A stretch of 61,131 nucleotides of DNA from Oscillospiraceae bacterium (GTDB lineage Bacteria; Bacillota; Clostridia; Oscillospirales; JAAYXM01), in NCBI GenBank assembly GCA_017435965.1, contig JAFSEA010000011.1, forward strand, positions 1 to 61,131, read 5' to 3'. Of this stretch, positions 59,588 to 61,131 are shown piece after piece. The translations under genes were made by a program, and so were the position numbers. Each line of letters starts with the position of its first letter. Position 1 is the stretch's first letter. The notes under the pieces were generated by a model. That model did not search any database. It saw nothing but the letters and a program-made list of their open reading frames with translations, and was not told the DNA's origin.

Positions 59588-61051
59588 TTGGATAATTCTA
59601 ATCGTGGCTCATGGAAAAGCAATTTTGGTTTTCTTATGTCTGCAATCGGCTCTGCCGTGGGTCTTGGAAACATTTGGGGATTCCCGTATAAAATGGGACG
59701 TTCCGGTGGTTTCGCATTTCTTTTGGTCTACATTCTTCTCTCTGCAACTGTAGGTGTTACCATTCTGCTTGCAGAGCTTGCTATGGGAAGAAAAACAGGA
59801 AAAGGTGCTTTTGGTGCATATAAATCCCTTTCAAAGAAATTTAAGTGGGTTGGTTTTCTCGCAGTACTCTGCCCCTTCCTCATTATGAGTTTCTATACCG
59901 TCCTCGGCGGCTATTGTATGGAATATATGTGCTTAAATCTCTCAAATCTGGCTTTTGGTGTGACCGGAGCAAGCTCCGGAGCCGATCTTTTTGGTTCTAT
60001 GCTGACAAATCCGCTTGGTGCCGTTGTTTTTACCATTATATTTATCGTTTTCTGCTATCTCATAAACCGTGGTGGTGTTTCAAACGGCATCGAAAAATTC
60101 AACAAAGTCGGAATGCCTGCACTCTTCTTTATGCTTCTCTTTGTTATCATCCGTTCAGTAACACTCCCCAACGCATCCGAGGGCCTCAAATATATGTTTG
60201 TCCCCGGATATGCGGTTGATGCAGGATATATTGAAAGTGCGCCGAGTATCATCTCTGTTATTGCAACAGCTGGCGGACAGGTCTTCTTTTCCCTTTCACT
60301 TGCGATGGGTATTATGATTACTTATGGTTCATATCTCAACAAAAACGAAAGCCTTGTAAAAAACAGCTTTATTATCGCAGGTTGCGATACCGTGGTCGCT
60401 CTTATGGCAGGACTTGCCGTTATTCCCGCAGCTATTGCAACAGGAATAACAAACGGAGTTCCTGTAGACGAAATTCAACTCGGTGGTCCAAGTCTTCTTT
60501 TCATAACCCTCCAGGATGTGTTTAACTCTATGGGAAGCATCGGTCCTCTTTTCGGTACAATATTCTATCTTCTCGTTCTGATTGCCGCCATCACATCAAC
60601 AATATCGCTTATAGAAGTTGTTTCAGCTTACTTTATCGACCGTAGCATCGAAAAAGGCAAAAAACCGAAGCGTAGCAAAATCCTCACAGGCGTCTGTATT
60701 GCCGTTCTTCTCGAATCAATCCTCATCGCTTTTGACGGATTGGGTTCAAACGGACTGTGGGTTCCCCTACAGGAAACCTTTGGCGTTATCGGTCAGTTCA
60801 ATGATTGCTGGCTCGACTTTATAGATGCTCTCACAGAAGGCTTTGCAATGCCTTTAGGTGCTTTCTTTATGAGCATTATGATTGCCTGGGTAATAAAACC
60901 GAAGTCACTTCTTCCCGAGATAACAAACGGAAAAGAAAATGTGATGAGCAAACTCTTTACCATTTGTATAAAGTTTGTTGTCCCCGTCGTTATGCTTCTC
61001 ATTCTTCTCGGACAGATAGATTCATTCTTTGAAATAGGAATATTTAAATGA
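59588..61051 (+). CDS. Neurotransmitter:sodium symporter (NSS/SNF) family transporter
   Basis: This 487-residue membrane protein has about eleven or twelve hydrophobic segments and the LeuT-fold signature SAIGSAVGLGNIWGFPY in the first helix, which carries the Na+ and substrate sites. Other parts are LLAELAMGRKTG and a TYGSYLN-type segment. Bacterial members are Na+-coupled amino acid importers, often for hydrophobic or aromatic amino acids. The start is a TTG, nine bases after AGGGAG. It has its own promoter. The 80 bases after its stop to the window end hold no recognisable gene. Confidence 0.93.
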   Translation: MDNSNRGSWKSNFGFLMSAIGSAVGLGNIWGFPYKMGRSGGFAFLLVYILLSATVGVTILLAELAMGRKTGKGAFGAYKSLSKKFKWVGFLAVLCPFLIMSFYTVLGGYCMEYMCLNLSNLAFGVTGASSGADLFGSMLTNPLGAVVFTIIFIVFCYLINRGGVSNGIEKFNKVGMPALFFMLLFVIIRSVTLPNASEGLKYMFVPGYAVDAGYIESAPSIISVIATAGGQVFFSLSLAMGIMITYGSYLNKNESLVKNSFIIAGCDTVVALMAGLAVIPAAIATGITNGVPVDEIQLGGPSLLFITLQDVFNSMGSIGPLFGTIFYLLVLIAAITSTISLIEVVSAYFIDRSIEKGKKPKRSKILTGVCIAVLLESILIAFDGLGSNGLWVPLQETFGVIGQFNDCWLDFIDALTEGFAMPLGAFFMSIMIAWVIKPKSLLPEITNGKENVMSKLFTICIKFVVPVVMLLILLGQIDSFFEIGIFK

Positions 61052-61131
61052 TCAATCACAATGTATATTAAAAATTAGACACACCTTATTGAAAAAGGGA
61101 CTGTAAAAAAAGACTCATAAAAAATCGAGGA

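Noticed and set aside
1..61131. Mobile elements, phage genes, rRNA genes or integration sites
   Set aside because: I saw no transposase, integrase, recombinase or rRNA sequence, and the single tRNA-Gln is not flanked by an integrase or a repeated 3' end that I could detect.

Overview
The window looks like part of the chromosome of an anaerobic, low-to-moderate GC Firmicutes bacterium of the class Clostridia. The indications are a paired glgC/glgD glycogen locus, a GerW-type sporulation protein, ScpAB, S-layer homology (SLH) anchoring, heterodisulfide-reductase-type flavin redox enzymes, several TTG or GTG starts behind strong Shine-Dalgarno sites, and a tRNA with an encoded CCA. A gut or other polysaccharide-rich anoxic habitat is my inference. 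I see no insertion sequences, phage genes or CRISPR arrays, and no gene-free stretch over 300 bases.

Layout. 1-1,054 (+): the 3' part of nfo, then yfcE. 1,104-1,177 (-): tRNA-Gln with a consensus promoter. 1,263-15,466 (-): a twelve-gene co-directional block with a site-2 protease, scpA, scpB, a DUF2953 protein, ytfJ/gerW, a D-Ala-D-Ala carboxypeptidase, then glgB, glgC, glgD, glgA, glgP and a GH13 enzyme. 15,636-16,886 (+): a flavin reductase-like protein and a single-domain GlmU-type nucleotidyltransferase. 16,942-26,961 (-): two very large secreted proteins, a 2,351-residue SLH-anchored heparinase II/III-like lyase and a 942-residue partner, sharing related beta-rich modules. 27,153-29,430 (+): an AraC regulator and an AGE-family epimerase. 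29,676-38,411 (+): a nine-gene redox operon, hdrB-hdrC-hdrA-flxD-flxC-flxB-flxA-frdB-frdA. 38,510-45,696 (-): a seven-gene LacI-controlled operon of sugar-related enzymes. 45,895-49,586 (-): GH20 hexosaminidase, an acyltransferase-like protein and an SGNH/DUF4886 protein. 49,710-52,340 (-): a CLC channel/antiporter and a cation:proton antiporter. 52,581-55,754 (+): an APC permease and an ABC exporter. 55,810-59,433 (-): an OMP decarboxylase-like protein, a phosphatase-GNAT fusion and a SpoVB/MurJ-type flippase. 59,588-61,051 (+): an NSS-family transporter.

How it fits together. The glg genes give a full glycogen synthesis and breakdown set apparently co-transcribed with cell-envelope, chromosome-segregation and sporulation genes. 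The surface lyase, the AraC/AGE pair, the LacI operon (sugar isomerase-like, sugar-lactonase-like, ASRT-type small-molecule binder) and the GH20 operon suggest capture and stepwise use of complex, possibly uronate- or amino-sugar-containing glycans.

The most notable system is the redox operon. It joins an NADH-linked Flx module and a bifurcation-type HdrABC to a soluble, anchorless fumarate-reductase-type FAD/Fe-S pair, behind a promoter flanked by two Rex-like operators. I infer an NADH-sensing, possibly electron-bifurcating soluble reductase for fumarate or a related acceptor. The LacI operon is the second candidate: its promoter has two identical 12-bp palindromic operators 75 bp apart, with a structured leader between them.
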